From NCBI GenBank assembly GCA_900468625.1, contig UBUL01000025.1, positions 24,369 through 88,368 on the forward strand: a stretch of DNA of 64,000 nt, in the 5' to 3' direction. The translations under genes and the position numbers were made by a program. Within the stretch, counting starts at the first letter, position 1; each line of letters starts with the position of its first letter. This document shows, one piece after another, positions 1 through 10,000 of this stretch. The stretch is from Hyphomicrobiales bacterium. GTDB lineage: Bacteria > Pseudomonadota > Alphaproteobacteria > Rhizobiales > Rhizobiaceae. The notes beneath the pieces are model-generated. The model was not told where the DNA came from. It saw only the letters and a list, made by a program, of their open reading frames with translations, and made no database searches.

Positions 1-618
1 ACTATCCTGGTAAAGCTTTGCCGTGTTTATGACCCCGGAAACAAGTCCCCAAAAGATCTGGCTCGTTCCTTCATCGATATAGACAGGGCACCGGGCTATG
101 AAAGCAGTTCCGCCCTGCACGAGTTCCACGGGACCGGTCAAAACGATGTTGTGGGTGTTGCGCGCCAGCATCGCGCCGTCCCGCTGCTTTTCGTTTGTTC
201 GGTAGTCGAGGCCTATCGCCTTTTGGTTTTCTTTTTCCGGATAGACCCATCGAACCACCATGTCCGGTGCGGCAGCGAAGCTCTGCAATTGTGAATCGGG
301 CTGCAGGATCCGTGCGGCAAGTTTGGAAAAAGCGCTCTGGTCCATTGCCGGATTGATTGCAATACCGGCAGCCAGACCTTGCAGCAATTTCACGTTGCCG
401 TTGAGGTTGGTCTGAAGCCGAGAAGATATTGTGGCAAGCTCACCGGCAACAGCAGAGCGTTCGTCGGCCAGCGAGCGCTCCAGCCGCCAATTCGTTGTGA
501 CGCAGACAATGATCACGGCTACTATCGCTGCAAATATTGCGGGCGCAAACGCGCTGATATTACTTACCGCAGAGTTCGCAAAACTACGCAATATATTAGG
601 ATCTCTTTGAAGCTTCAT
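1..618 (-). CDS. CHASE-domain membrane signalling protein (partial, C-terminus outside window)
   Basis: The minus-strand frame is open from an ATG at 618 to the window edge (206 codons, no stop). Residues about 18-42 form a hydrophobic membrane anchor (FAPAIFAAIVAVIIVCV). The part after it reads as a CHASE extracellular sensor, with LQGLAAGIAINPAMDQ, a WVYPEKEN stretch and GLDYR. In known families CHASE modules sit in front of a histidine kinase or GGDEF/EAL output domain, but that part lies beyond position 1, so the output type cannot be told. It presumably senses a small periplasmic ligand. The start has no strong Shine-Dalgarno sequence, so an alternative start is possible. The domain call is from motif recognition only. 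Confidence 0.75.
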   Translation of the reverse strand, partial: MKLQRDPNILRSFANSAVSNISAFAPAIFAAIVAVIIVCVTTNWRLERSLADERSAVAGELATISSRLQTNLNGNVKLLQGLAAGIAINPAMDQSAFSKLAARILQPDSQLQSFAAAPDMVVRWVYPEKENQKAIGLDYRTNEKQRDGAMLARNTHNIVLTGPVELVQGGTAFIARCPVYIDEGTSQIFWGLVSGVINTAKLYQDS

Positions 619-954
619 CAGATTGCCGGTATAGGATACGGACTCGCATCTTTACACCGTTTCTTTAAAGCAACACTAACCCCTCACCATAGGACTGGCT
701 CAAGCGAAGATTGCGTCAGCATCATGCAGTTCGTGGAACGAGAGCATTTACAGGAAAAGTGGGCAGCGGCTTCCGTCCGAAATGCATTGGGAAATAAGAA
801 GATAGAGCGTTTTCGCAATTCGAAGAAAAGCGGAAATGCTCTTGCTCACCGTTTGCGATCGACGGCGCTGCCCGCCCGCAGATCGACGGTTCGAATAGCT
901 TTATTTTCAGGAATTGCGCGCAGCCGGTTCGCATCACGTTTCCACCGATCGTAT
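619..954. other. Intergenic region without a gene
   Basis: No convincing coding sequence is seen between the CHASE protein and the DUF2478 gene. The stretch contains the palindromic repeat copy at 742-841. Open frames here are on the opposite strand of coding-like bias and have no ribosome binding sites. Confidence 0.6.
742..841. repeat. RIME-like intergenic palindromic repeat, copy A
   Basis: This ~100-bp element begins GAGCATTT and ends AAATGCTC, so its ends are inverted repeats. Internally it carries TTCCGTCCGAAATGC and AGAGCGTTTTCGCAATTCGA. The same blocks recur in the same order at 20053-20145 and 56089-56189 and partly at 14606-14669. The architecture and the core words match the short mosaic intergenic repeats I associate with Rhizobium (RIME class). 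The family name is from memory. Confidence 0.75.
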
Positions 955-1539
955 TCAGTCTGCAAATTCGGCTCCTTCCCCACCAATTTCGGCAGGAGTA
1001 GGCCAGTCGGCGCGACGAAGGCATCGGAGCATTGAGAGCGGCTCGGATATGACGGCTGGTAACTGGATCTCCCGGGCGAGTCCGGCGGAAAACGACCGAA
1101 ACGCCGCTAGATTGATTTCCGGAACCCCGATCAGAACGGGCACGGAAAGCTCCATTGCGCGGGCCATCAGCGATCGGAAACCGCCACCTTCGGCTTCGGT
1201 TTTGCCAAACTTGCTAAGTACCAGAAGGTCGGTTTTGCTGGAGAGCCCCTCCGCCGCTGCCTCGCATGCAAGACGCAATTGATCGGTATCGAGAACACAT
1301 CCCCGCGCTTCAGGCCCTCGATCCTCGGATATTCCAAAAAGCTTGCCGGTCGAAAGATCCCTTATATACATGTCGCATTTGACGCGATCAGGCCGCGGCT
1401 CGCTGTGCTGGATGAGACCGGCCAATCGCATTCTCTCATCGGTCATCATGTTGGTGACCTTCCGCAGAAATTTCTCGAAATCCGCGCCTCTCGAATAGAC
1501 GACGGCGGTAATGGGATAGCTGGAGCGATCAAGCCGCAT
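955..1539 (-). CDS. DUF2478 family protein, molybdenum-linked
   Basis: This 194-residue protein has the hallmarks of the DUF2478 family. It opens with a strand (ITAVVYSRGADFEKFLR) like a degenerate nucleotide-binding fold, then has CDMYIRDLSTG, an EDRGPEARGCVLD block and a LLVLSKFGKTEAEGGGFR block. The biochemical role of the family is unknown; its genes often lie near molybdate or molybdoenzyme genes. Here it follows moeA by 54 nt on the same strand at the end of the nitrate reductase operon, which fits a role in molybdenum cofactor or molybdate handling. That role is inference from context. No signal peptide is visible, so it is probably cytoplasmic. Confidence 0.75.
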   Translation of the reverse strand: MRLDRSSYPITAVVYSRGADFEKFLRKVTNMMTDERMRLAGLIQHSEPRPDRVKCDMYIRDLSTGKLFGISEDRGPEARGCVLDTDQLRLACEAAAEGLSSKTDLLVLSKFGKTEAEGGGFRSLMARAMELSVPVLIGVPEINLAAFRSFSAGLAREIQLPAVISEPLSMLRCLRRADWPTPAEIGGEGAEFAD

Positions 1540-1593
1540 CGGTGGTTTCCTTCGGATTGGCCTTCATGGGATAGCGGTGCGTTTCGATTGCAC

Positions 1594-2844
1594 TCACTGT
1601 TGGAAACGCATCGGGTCGAAAGGAAGAATCTTCAGGCTCGTGCCGACTTCAACCGAGGCACACGTCTCCGGCACGATAGCCACGGCATCAGCCGAAACAA
1701 GCGTCATCATTCTATGCGATCCCTCCGGGCCGGCGCGATCGGCAATCAATCTGCCATTCCTGTTTGCAAGTCTGACAGGCAGCAGTTCGGTACGACCCGG
1801 CTTATGGCCGAAAGCAAAGGCCATGTCTGCAATGACGGGTCGAGACTCTGTCTGTCCGAGAAAGGCTCTGATCATCGGTCGTATGAAGGCGAGCGCGCCG
1901 AAAGCGGCGGCTTGCGGATTTCCCGGCAGCCCGATGAAGCACGCATCGCCAACCTTGCCGAAGCCGACCGGCTTGCCGGGCTTCACGGCGACTCTGACGA
2001 TATCAAGTCGACCGCCAGCGCCTGCAACAGCGTCGCACACATGATCCTCCTCGCCGGCGGACATCCCCGCGGTCGTGATCACGAGATCCGCTTCTTGACT
2101 GAGCGCCGTCAAGGCCTTCGTGATTAAAGCCGGATCATCGGGTACGCTTTGAAGGCTGACGGAGGTATTGGGGTGTTCCAGAAGAGCAGCGAGCATTGGG
2201 CCGTTGGCGTCACGGATCGCGCCGGGTGTAAGCGGCTCGTGAGCAGCGCGAAGTTCCGACCCTGTCGTGAGAACGGCTGTCCGTAAGGTGCGGATAGCCC
2301 GCACCGTGGTGATCCCCAGGGCTGCCAGCAAGGCGATCTCGGGCCAGCCGATAACACGCCCGGCCTCAAGAACCGTGTCACCTTCCGACACGTCTTCTCC
2401 GGCCCTGCGAATATGGCCGCCGGGACGAATGCCGGACCGAAACTGCACGACATCGCCCCTTCGAGTGACATCCTCCTGGATAACGACCGTATCGGCGCCC
2501 AGCGGCAAGGCGGCCCCTGTCATGACGCGATGAGCCGTGCCTTGCAAAAGCAGGCCTGGGGCATTCCCCGCCTTCGTAATGCCGGTTATCGGAAGGATGG
2601 AAGGCGAACCGTCTCCGCCAATGCAAATGGCATATCCATCCATTGCCGCCTGATCAAAGCGCGGAAGAGCATGCGGCGCCTTGATGGGAACTGCCAAAAC
2701 GCGGCCCATTGCGCTGGCCACCGAAATTTCTTCCTGTCGATCGATCGGCCGGGCGAGCTTCACGGCTTCATGACATGCCGCTTCGAAAGATACCATTCCG
2801 GCAACTGGGGGAAAACACTTCTCATGCGGTGGAGCGAGCGTCAT
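1594..2844 (-). CDS. moeA: Molybdopterin molybdenumtransferase MoeA
   Basis: MoeA inserts molybdate into adenylated molybdopterin to complete the molybdenum cofactor. The 416-residue protein has the usual length. It shows the family blocks MTGAALPLGADTVVIQEDV (around residue 110), the MoCF-domain motif TTAGMSAGEEDH (around 260) and KPGKPVGFGKVGDACFIGLPGNP (around 288-310). The start overlaps the end of the upstream 100-aa gene by 23 nt, indicating coupled translation within the nar operon. A dedicated moeA beside narGHJI would supply cofactor to NarG under anaerobic induction. A housekeeping moeA is probably elsewhere in the genome, which cannot be checked here. Confidence 0.95.
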   Translation of the reverse strand: MTLAPPHEKCFPPVAGMVSFEAACHEAVKLARPIDRQEEISVASAMGRVLAVPIKAPHALPRFDQAAMDGYAICIGGDGSPSILPITGITKAGNAPGLLLQGTAHRVMTGAALPLGADTVVIQEDVTRRGDVVQFRSGIRPGGHIRRAGEDVSEGDTVLEAGRVIGWPEIALLAALGITTVRAIRTLRTAVLTTGSELRAAHEPLTPGAIRDANGPMLAALLEHPNTSVSLQSVPDDPALITKALTALSQEADLVITTAGMSAGEEDHVCDAVAGAGGRLDIVRVAVKPGKPVGFGKVGDACFIGLPGNPQAAAFGALAFIRPMIRAFLGQTESRPVIADMAFAFGHKPGRTELLPVRLANRNGRLIADRAGPEGSHRMMTLVSADAVAIVPETCASVEVGTSLKILPFDPMRFQQ

Positions 2845-3124
2845 GGCAATCTTCCTCGGGCAAGACCTTGTTCAGAATGGCGCGAACCGCGGCAAGGCCC
2901 GGATCCTCGGAACGGTTCATGATGCCGATCAGCTGCACGAAATGATCGTCGGATGCCGTTTCCATGAACGAGCGGACGATCGCCGCAAAGTAGCCTGCCG
3001 GCTCCATCGCTTCTGCAGCGGCTGCGTTTTCGAGCCGTTTGGCCAGCCCTTCCACGCCAAGAGCATCGATGAGCCTTTCGACGGTTTGGGGATTATCGAG
3101 GCTGGCGAGTAGCGTACCGAACAC
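2822..3124 (-). CDS. Small nar-operon protein of unknown function
   Basis: This 100-residue acidic, helical, Ala-rich protein starts at a GTG (3124) preceded by GAGGAAAAGCC. It lies 9 nt after the PPIase gene and overlaps moeA by 23 nt, so it is embedded in the operon. The N-terminus reads MFGTLLASLDNPQTVERLIDA, and the sequence has no cysteine cluster, membrane segment or signal peptide. I do not recognise a family. Its fixed place between a NarI-linked PPIase and moeA suggests an accessory role in nitrate reductase assembly, perhaps as a small helical adaptor; this is inference. Confidence 0.75.
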   Translation of the reverse strand: MFGTLLASLDNPQTVERLIDALGVEGLAKRLENAAAAEAMEPAGYFAAIVRSFMETASDDHFVQLIGIMNRSEDPGLAAVRAILNKVLPEEDCHDARSTA

Positions 3125-3133
3125 GGCTTTTCC

Positions 3134-4024
3134 TCACTGTACCAGAGGGGTCGCAGCGCCGTTAAGCGTGATGCCCCGGATGTCCGCACGGCCCACGAGC
3201 AGCGAGATATATTGCGCCGTCGCCTGCCGGCGGACATGTTCCTCGAGATAGGTGGCGATCTGTTCCTTGACTGCTTCGAACGGCAGGAGCGAACCCTCGA
3301 TCTTGCGAACGAGGCGGATGAGATGAACCCCATAGCGGCTTTCGACCGGCGCCGAGATCTCGCCGACGGCAAGCCCGGTCAATGCTGTTTCGAATTCCGG
3401 TGTCGTATCTCCCAGGCTGATCTGGCCGAGACTGCCGCCGACCTCGCGGGAGGGACAATCGGAACAGTCTCTGGCCAATTCGGCAAAGCGCTCCGGCTCA
3501 CGCTTCAGAAGGCCGGCAAGGGAGGCCACCCGTTCCCGCGCCTCAGCGAATGCGTCGCCATCCTGCCGCCGCGCTGCAATCAGGATGTGATCCGCCTCGA
3601 AAAGCGGCGGCGTTACGAAGCGCTTGCGGTTATTGTCATAGAAGCGGCGCAACGCCTCCTCGTCTGCCACAGGCATCTGCACTTCCCGCTCGATAAGCGC
3701 ACGCAGCACTGCGTCTTCGCCGGTTTCGATGCGCCCATCAGCATCGGCCTGCGGCTCGATGAAGATGCCCAGACGCTGCGCTTCTTCCAAAAGCAGGTGA
3801 CGAACGACAAGTGCCCGCGTTGCAGCATGCCATGCAGCACCTGGATTGTCGGCCGGGAAATTCTGCGTCTCGGCGGCGATGTCCTTGCGGGAGATTGCCA
3901 CACCATTGACGCTGACCGGCGGCATGATGCCTGCCCCGACCGCCCGGCTTGGCGGGTGATCATGCCGGTGCTCATGCTCATCACGAGGCTGCGCGCCGGT
4001 GCGGTCGATGATGATGGAAACCAT
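3134..4024 (-). CDS. Parvulin-type peptidyl-prolyl isomerase (NifM/PpiC-like) of the nar operon
   Basis: Parvulins catalyse cis-trans isomerisation of prolyl bonds during protein folding. The rotamase core spans roughly residues 145-245: FEADHILIAARR, FAELARDCSDCPS, GGSLGQISLGDTTPEFE and SRYGVHLIRLVRK, followed by a C-terminal helix. No signal peptide is present, so it is likely cytoplasmic like NifM, not periplasmic like SurA. The N-terminus carries a histidine-rich run (DEHEHRHDHPP). The start chosen is ATG 4024 with GGGAGAG in front; a GTG at 4030 overlapping the narI stop is the alternative. Its position directly after narI suggests it matures a Nar subunit. Confidence 0.88.
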   Translation of the reverse strand: MVSIIIDRTGAQPRDEHEHRHDHPPSRAVGAGIMPPVSVNGVAISRKDIAAETQNFPADNPGAAWHAATRALVVRHLLLEEAQRLGIFIEPQADADGRIETGEDAVLRALIEREVQMPVADEEALRRFYDNNRKRFVTPPLFEADHILIAARRQDGDAFAEARERVASLAGLLKREPERFAELARDCSDCPSREVGGSLGQISLGDTTPEFETALTGLAVGEISAPVESRYGVHLIRLVRKIEGSLLPFEAVKEQIATYLEEHVRRQATAQYISLLVGRADIRGITLNGAATPLVQ

Positions 4025-4026
4025 GG

Positions 4027-4758
4027 TCACTCTCCCGGATGTCTGTAGGAACGCGACGGATGACGCTCATGATCGAAGCGACTCCGCACCACCTGATAGC
4101 CGGGGCGCCCGAGGTACCAGATCGGCGCGCTCCAGACATGGACCAGGCGGGTGAACGGAAACAGCAGGAAGATCGTCATGCCGAGCAGCAGGTGCATTTT
4201 GAAGATGGGATGCACATCCGCGACGTAGGCGGCCGCCGCCGGCTGCAAGGTCAAAATGCCCTGCGCCCAGTTCATGAACTTCACCATCTCATGACCGTCC
4301 ATGTGGTGAAGCGAGACGAAGATGGTGGAGAGGCCGAGCGTCAGCTGCAGCCACAAAATGAGCAGAATCGCCATATCCCCGAAGCTCGACGTCGCGCGAA
4401 TGCGTGGATCGAAGAAGCGGCGATGAGCAAGAAGCGTGATGCCTATGAAGCAGGCGATGCCGGCAACGCCACCGACGACGATCGCAAGCCCTTGCTTGAA
4501 ACTGTGCGGGATCCCCAGCGCGTCGAAAATCGCAATCGGCGTCAGCAGCCCGCCGGCATGGCCGATGAAGATCACCAGAATGCCGATATGAAAGAGATTG
4601 GAACCCCAACGCAGTTGCTTGCGCCGCAGCAGCTGCGAGGAGCCGGTCTTCCAGGTATATTGCTCGCGGTCGAAGCGGATGAGGCTGCCAAGCAGGAAGA
4701 CAGTGAGGCAAAAATAGGGATACCAGCCAAAGAGTGCGGAATTGATCGTCTCGGACAT
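4027..4758 (-). CDS. narI: Respiratory nitrate reductase gamma subunit NarI (cytochrome b)
   Basis: NarI is the membrane diheme cytochrome b that oxidises quinol and passes electrons to NarH. The 243-residue protein (E. coli about 225) shows five hydrophobic segments, beginning WYPYFCLTVFLLGSLIRFDRE. Conserved histidines are seen in LFHIGILVIFIGHAGG (near residues 57-66) and in the C-terminal PIFKMHLLLGMTIFLLFPFTRLVHVWSAP, as expected for the heme ligands. It lies 12 nt after narJ and before the PPIase gene in the operon. The ATG at 4758 follows a GGAGGAAGATC stretch. Confidence 0.96.
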   Translation of the reverse strand: MSETINSALFGWYPYFCLTVFLLGSLIRFDREQYTWKTGSSQLLRRKQLRWGSNLFHIGILVIFIGHAGGLLTPIAIFDALGIPHSFKQGLAIVVGGVAGIACFIGITLLAHRRFFDPRIRATSSFGDMAILLILWLQLTLGLSTIFVSLHHMDGHEMVKFMNWAQGILTLQPAAAAYVADVHPIFKMHLLLGMTIFLLFPFTRLVHVWSAPIWYLGRPGYQVVRSRFDHERHPSRSYRHPGE

Positions 4759-4770
4759 GATCTTCCTCCT

Positions 4771-5481
4771 TCAATGGGCGTTGCTGCGCACATCGCGATG
4801 TGCGGCCCGCAGTCGGGTTTGAAGCCTTTCGGTGGAACAGCCATCCATGGCACCGCTTCCCGGACCGAAGGTGACGGCTGTTTCCTCCCATTCCGCATCG
4901 AGCGCGGCGAGATCGGCCGCCGCGCTCTCAGAGAGATCCGCTTCGCCGGACGCATCGAGCGGGACGCCCGCAATCGCTCGAATGGCCGTTAGCACGGCCG
5001 CATAGGGGGAAGCTCTTGAAACCAGCCGCTCTTCAAGCGCACCCAGGATATGGGCAGTCTCTAAGAGAAGACCGAGCGCCTCGCCGATCGGCTTCGTCGA
5101 CAGGTATTCGAGGAAGAGCGGCAGATAATCCGGAAGTTCATTGGCATGGAGCTCCAGTCCGTCCTTCTCATAAAGGGCGGCAAGATCGACCATGGCCTGA
5201 CCGCGGTCGCGGCTTTCCCCATGCACATGCTCAAAGAGGTGCAGCGAAAGGCGCCGACTCCTGTCGAACAGCTCGACATAGCGTTCCTGCAGCTCGAAGA
5301 GATCGAGCAAAGCAAGATCGTCAAGAAGCGGGCGAAGCGCCGATGCGACGGAAGGCGGCACGAGTTTCTCCGCGGCGATCGCCTCTGCGATCTCCGCCAC
5401 AGCGGCACAGAGCTCCTCCGACGGATAGGTCAGGAGTGCGGAGAGCGCGCGTAAGGTAAGAACGGCTTGTCTCTCGGTCAT
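4771..5481 (-). CDS. narJ: Nitrate reductase assembly chaperone NarJ
   Basis: NarJ is a cytoplasmic chaperone of the TorD/DmsD-NarJ family that binds NarG and promotes molybdenum cofactor insertion and membrane attachment. The 236-residue protein has the family signature LTYPSEEL near the N-terminus, ELQERYVELFDRSRRLSLHLFEHVHGESRDRG (residues about 70-100) and the LPDYLPLFLEYLS block. The ATG at 5481 shares its A with the TAA stop of narH (TAATG), so translation is coupled. A longer frame reaching 5619 runs inside narH and was rejected. Confidence 0.95.
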   Translation of the reverse strand: MTERQAVLTLRALSALLTYPSEELCAAVAEIAEAIAAEKLVPPSVASALRPLLDDLALLDLFELQERYVELFDRSRRLSLHLFEHVHGESRDRGQAMVDLAALYEKDGLELHANELPDYLPLFLEYLSTKPIGEALGLLLETAHILGALEERLVSRASPYAAVLTAIRAIAGVPLDASGEADLSESAAADLAALDAEWEETAVTFGPGSGAMDGCSTERLQTRLRAAHRDVRSNAH

Positions 5482-7007
5482 TATGCGATCTCCATCGGGT
5501 TCTTGGCTTTCTTCTGCGGCTTTGTGCCAAAAAGGTTGGTCTCGCTTGAGCCGCCGGAACAGCCGTTGCCAAAGGAAAAGCCGCAGGAGCCGCGCAGGTC
5601 GTAGGCGTCCTCGCTCCATTCGCGGTGCGCCGTCGGGATGACGAAACGATCCTCGTAATTGGCGATCGCCATGATCCGGTACATGTCCTCGATATCGGCG
5701 CCAGTGAGCCCGACATTTTGAGCAATACGCTCGTCGATGCGGCCGTCAATGGATTTGGCGCGCATGTAGCCGCGCATCGCAAGCATTCGCTCCAGCGCCA
5801 GCGCCACGGGCTCCTCGTTGCCTGCGGTCAGGAGGTTGGCGAGATATTGCAGCGGAATGCGCAGCGAACGAACGTCCGGCATATCGCCGTTCAGGCCCAT
5901 CTTGCCGGCGGACGCCGCCGATTGGATGGGCGACAGCGGCGGCACATACCAGACCATCGGCAGGGTGCGATATTCGGGATGCAGCGGAAAGGCGACCTTC
6001 CAGTCCATCGCCATCTTCCAGATCGGCGAAACGACGGCAGCCTCGAGCCATGCCTCCGGCACGCCGTCGGCGCGCGCCTGGGCGATTACCTTCGGGTCCT
6101 TCGGGTCGAGGAAGAGATCGAGTTGGGCCTGGTAGAGATCCTTCTCGTTCGGCGCGCTTGCGGCCGCCTCGATGCGGTCGGCATCGTAGAGCAGCACACC
6201 GAGATAGCGGATGCGCCCGACGCAGGTTTCCGAGCAGACGGTCGGCTGGCCGGCTTCGATGCGCGGATAGCAGAAGATGCACTTTTCCGACTTGCCGGAC
6301 GACCAGTTGTAATAGATCTTCTTATAAGGGCAGCCGGAGACGCACATGCGCCAGCCGCGGCACTTGTCCTGGTCGATGAGCACGATACCGTCCTCTTCGC
6401 GCTTGTAGATCGCGCCCGAGGGACAGACGGCAGCACAGGCCGGGTTGAGGCAATGCTCGCACAACCGCGGCAGGTACATCATGAAGGTGTTTTCGAACTG
6501 GCCGTAGATCTCCTTCTCGATCCCCTCGAAGTTCACGTCCTTGGAGCGCTTCTCGAATTCGCCGCCCAGGATTTCCTCCCAGTTCGGACCCCATTCGATC
6601 TTCTCGATACGCTCGCCCGAAATCAGCGACCGCGGGCGCGCGGTCGGGAAAGCCTTCGATTCCTTTGCCGTATGCAGATGGTCATAATCGAAGGTGAAGG
6701 GTTCATAGTAGTCGTCGATCTCCGGCAGGTCGGGATTGGCGAAGATATTGGCAAGGACACGCCATTTCGCGCCGATCTTCGGCTCGATCTTGCCGTTGCG
6801 CTTACGCCGCCAGCCGCCGTTCCATTTCTCCTGATTTTCCCATTCGCGGGGATAGCCGACGCCGGGCTTGGTTTCGACATTGTTGAACCAGGCATATTCG
6901 ACGCCCTCGCGGCTGGTCCAGACATTCTTGCAGGTCACGGAACAGGTATGGCAGCCAATGCATTTATCGAGGTTGAGAACCATCGCAATCTGGGCACGGA
7001 TCTTCAT
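5481..7007 (-). CDS. narH: Respiratory nitrate reductase beta subunit NarH (iron-sulfur)
   Basis: NarH transfers electrons from NarI to NarG through three [4Fe-4S] clusters and one [3Fe-4S] cluster. The 508-residue protein contains the cysteine groups CIGCHTCSVTCKNVW (residues about 16-30), CEHCLNPACAAVCP, CRGWRMCVSGCPYKK and CIFCYPRIEAGQPTVCSETC. In the third group Trp replaces a Cys, which is the family signature for the 3Fe cluster. The start is ATG 7007, which overlaps the narG stop as ATGA; the longer frame to 7055 lies inside narG. No truncation is seen. Confidence 0.97.
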   Translation of the reverse strand: MKIRAQIAMVLNLDKCIGCHTCSVTCKNVWTSREGVEYAWFNNVETKPGVGYPREWENQEKWNGGWRRKRNGKIEPKIGAKWRVLANIFANPDLPEIDDYYEPFTFDYDHLHTAKESKAFPTARPRSLISGERIEKIEWGPNWEEILGGEFEKRSKDVNFEGIEKEIYGQFENTFMMYLPRLCEHCLNPACAAVCPSGAIYKREEDGIVLIDQDKCRGWRMCVSGCPYKKIYYNWSSGKSEKCIFCYPRIEAGQPTVCSETCVGRIRYLGVLLYDADRIEAAASAPNEKDLYQAQLDLFLDPKDPKVIAQARADGVPEAWLEAAVVSPIWKMAMDWKVAFPLHPEYRTLPMVWYVPPLSPIQSAASAGKMGLNGDMPDVRSLRIPLQYLANLLTAGNEEPVALALERMLAMRGYMRAKSIDGRIDERIAQNVGLTGADIEDMYRIMAIANYEDRFVIPTAHREWSEDAYDLRGSCGFSFGNGCSGGSSETNLFGTKPQKKAKNPMEIA

Positions 7008-10000
7008 TCTGCAGCCTCCTTCTGAGCATTGATTGCAAGCGGCTCTTCCAGCCAATCGACCTTGGACATCTTGCGCACGACGACGAACTCATCGCGGTTG
7101 GAGCCGACGGTGCCGTAATAGTTGAAACCGTAGGCAAGCTGGGCATAACCGCCGATCATATGGGTCGGCTTCAGGACGGTGCGGGTCACCGAATTATGGA
7201 TGCCGCCACGGTTGCCGGTCAGTTCCGAGCCGGGGGTGTTGATGATCTTCTCCTGGGCGTGGTACATCAGCGCCATGCCCTGCTTGATGCGCTGCGAAAC
7301 GACGGCGCGGGCCGTCAGCGCACCGTTGGCGTTGAAGACTTCGACCCAGTCGTTGTCGACGATGCCCGCCGACTTCGCATCCGTCTCCGAAATCCAGACG
7401 ACCGGCCCGCCCCGGTTCAGCGTCAGCATCAGGAGATTGTCGGTGTAGGTGGAATGGATGCCCCACTTCTGGTGCGGCGTCAGGAAATTGAGAACGATTT
7501 CCTTGTTGCCGTTCGGATGGCGATCCTTGACCACGCCGATCGCCTTTAAATCGACCGGCGGCTTCCAGGTGACGAGACCTTCGCCGAAAGCCCGCATCCA
7601 GAGATGATCCTGATAGAGCTGCTGGCGGCCCGTGAGCGTGCGCCAGGGGATCAGCTCGTGGACGTTCGTATAGCCGGCATTGTAGCAGACCTTCTCGCTC
7701 TCGATGCCGGACCACGTGGGCGACGAGATGATCTTGCGCGGCTGCGCCTGGATATCGCGATAGCGGATCTTCTCGTCTTCCTTGGGAAGGGCGAGATGCG
7801 CGTGGTTGCGCCCGGTCGCCTTCGACAGGGCTTCCCAAGCCTTCACCGCCACTTCGCCGTTGGTCTCCGGCGCAAGCATCAGAATGACCTCCGCGGCATC
7901 GATGTCGGTCTCGATTTTCGCAAGACCCTTTGCCGCACCATCCCGATGGACGCCGTTCAGCGCGGCAAGTGCCGCCACTTCGTGCTCGGTCTTCCAGTTG
8001 ATGCCCTTGCCGCCATTGCCGATGGAGGTCATCAGCGGTCCGAGTGCGGTAAAGCGGGCATGGATGTTCGGATAATCACGCTCGACGACGGCGACGGAGG
8101 GCATGCTGCGGCCGGGAACAGGTTCGATCTCGCCGCGTTTCCAGTCCTTGACGTCGAAGGGCTGCGCCATCTCTCCGGCGCTGTCGTGCTGAATAGGCGT
8201 CAACACGACATCCTGTTCGACACCGAGCACTTCGGGCGCAACGCGCGAAAAGGCCTCGGCGATCCCCTTGTAGATGTCCCAGTCGGAACGCGCTTCCCAG
8301 GCCGGATCGACCGCAGCCGACAGCGGATGGATGAAGGGATGCATATCCGAGGTGTTGAGGTCGTTCTTTTCGTACCAGGTGGCGGTCGGCAAGACGATGT
8401 CGGAATAGACGCATGTGGTCGACATGCGGAAATCCAGGGTCACCAAAAGGTCGAGCTTGCCGCGCGGCGCCTCGTCGTGCCAGACGACCTCCTTGTTGCG
8501 GACAGCGCCTTCCGGTCCGAGATCCTTGCCCATGACGCCGTTTTCGGTGCCGAGCAGGTGCTTCAGGAAGTATTCGTGCCCCTTGCCGGAAGAGCCGAGC
8601 AGGTTCGAGCGCCAGACGAACATGTTGCGCGGCCAGTTGGCCGGATCGTCCGGGTCTTCGCACGAAAGCTCGAGCTCGCCGGATTTCAGGGCCTTCGCAA
8701 CATAGTCCTTCGGCTCCAGGCCGGCCGCCTTCGCCTTTTCCGCAACCGAAAGCGGATTGACCTTCAGCTGCGGGGCCGACGGCAGCCAGCCCATGCGCTC
8801 GGCGCGGACATTGTAGTCGATGAAACTGCTTTCCCAATCGCCCTCCGGCGCCGTCGGCGACAGGATTTCGGCCGCCGTCAGCGTCTCGTAGCGCCACTGG
8901 TCGGTATGAGCGTAGAAGAACGACGTCGAGTTTTGGTGGCGCGGCGGACGAGACCAGTCGAGCCCGAAGGCAAGCGGCGTCCAGCCGGTCTGCGGCCGCA
9001 GTTTCTCCTGCCCGACATAGTGCGACCAGCCGCCGCCGGACTGACCGATCGCCCCGCAGAAGACGAGGAGGTTGATCACGCCGCGATAGTTCATGTCCAT
9101 GTTGTACCAATGGTTCATGCCGGCGCCGATGATGATCATCGAGCGGCCATTGGTCTTCTCGGCATTGGTCGCAAATTCCCGGGCGACGGTGATGATCGCA
9201 TCGCGCTTGACGCCGGTGATGTGCTCCGCCCAGGCGGGCGTGAACGGCACATTCTCATCGTAATCACGGGCAACGTTTTCGCCACCGAAGCCGCGATCGA
9301 GGCCGTAATTCGCCATCATCAGATCGTAGACGGTCACGACCTTGATGGGCGCGCCATCGGTGCCTGATATCGTCCGGACAGGGATATTGCGGGTCAGAAT
9401 TTCGCTATGCCCGGTCGCCACGAAATGCTCAGTGGCGCGGCCGCCGAAATAGGGAAAATCGACTGCCGCGATCTCGGCACCCTCGCCCGCAAGCGAGAGC
9501 TTGAGAGAGGTGTTACGGCCGTGGCCGTCCTTCTCTTCGAGGTTCCACTTGGCCGTTTCTCCCCAGCGATAGCCGACGGAACCGAGAGGAGCGACCAGTT
9601 CGCCCGTCTTCTCGTCGATCGCGACGGTCTTCCATTCCGGATTGTTGGCTTCGCCAAGCGCACCCTCCAGCTCGGAAGCCCGGAGCAGGCGCTCGGGAAC
9701 CAGCCGCCCGTCGCGCTCCACGAGCCGCACGAGGAACGGCATATCGGTGTAGCGGCGGGCATAATCCTCGAAATAGGCAACCGACCGCTCGAGGTAATAT
9801 TCGCGCAGGATCACATGGCCCATGGCGAGCGCCAGCGCCGCATCCGTTCCCTGCTTCGGGTTCAGCCAGATGTCGGCGAATTTCGTCGCCTCGGCATAGT
9901 CGGGGCTGACGACGGCGCTCTTTGTGCCCTTGTAGCGGACTTCGGTATAGAAATGCGCATCCGGCGTGCGCGTCTGCGGCACGTTCGAACCCCAGACGAT

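Noticed and set aside
5625..9367. Plus-strand frames of 466 and 587 codons opposite narH and narG
   Set aside because: Shadows of the nar genes with no family match or ribosome site.
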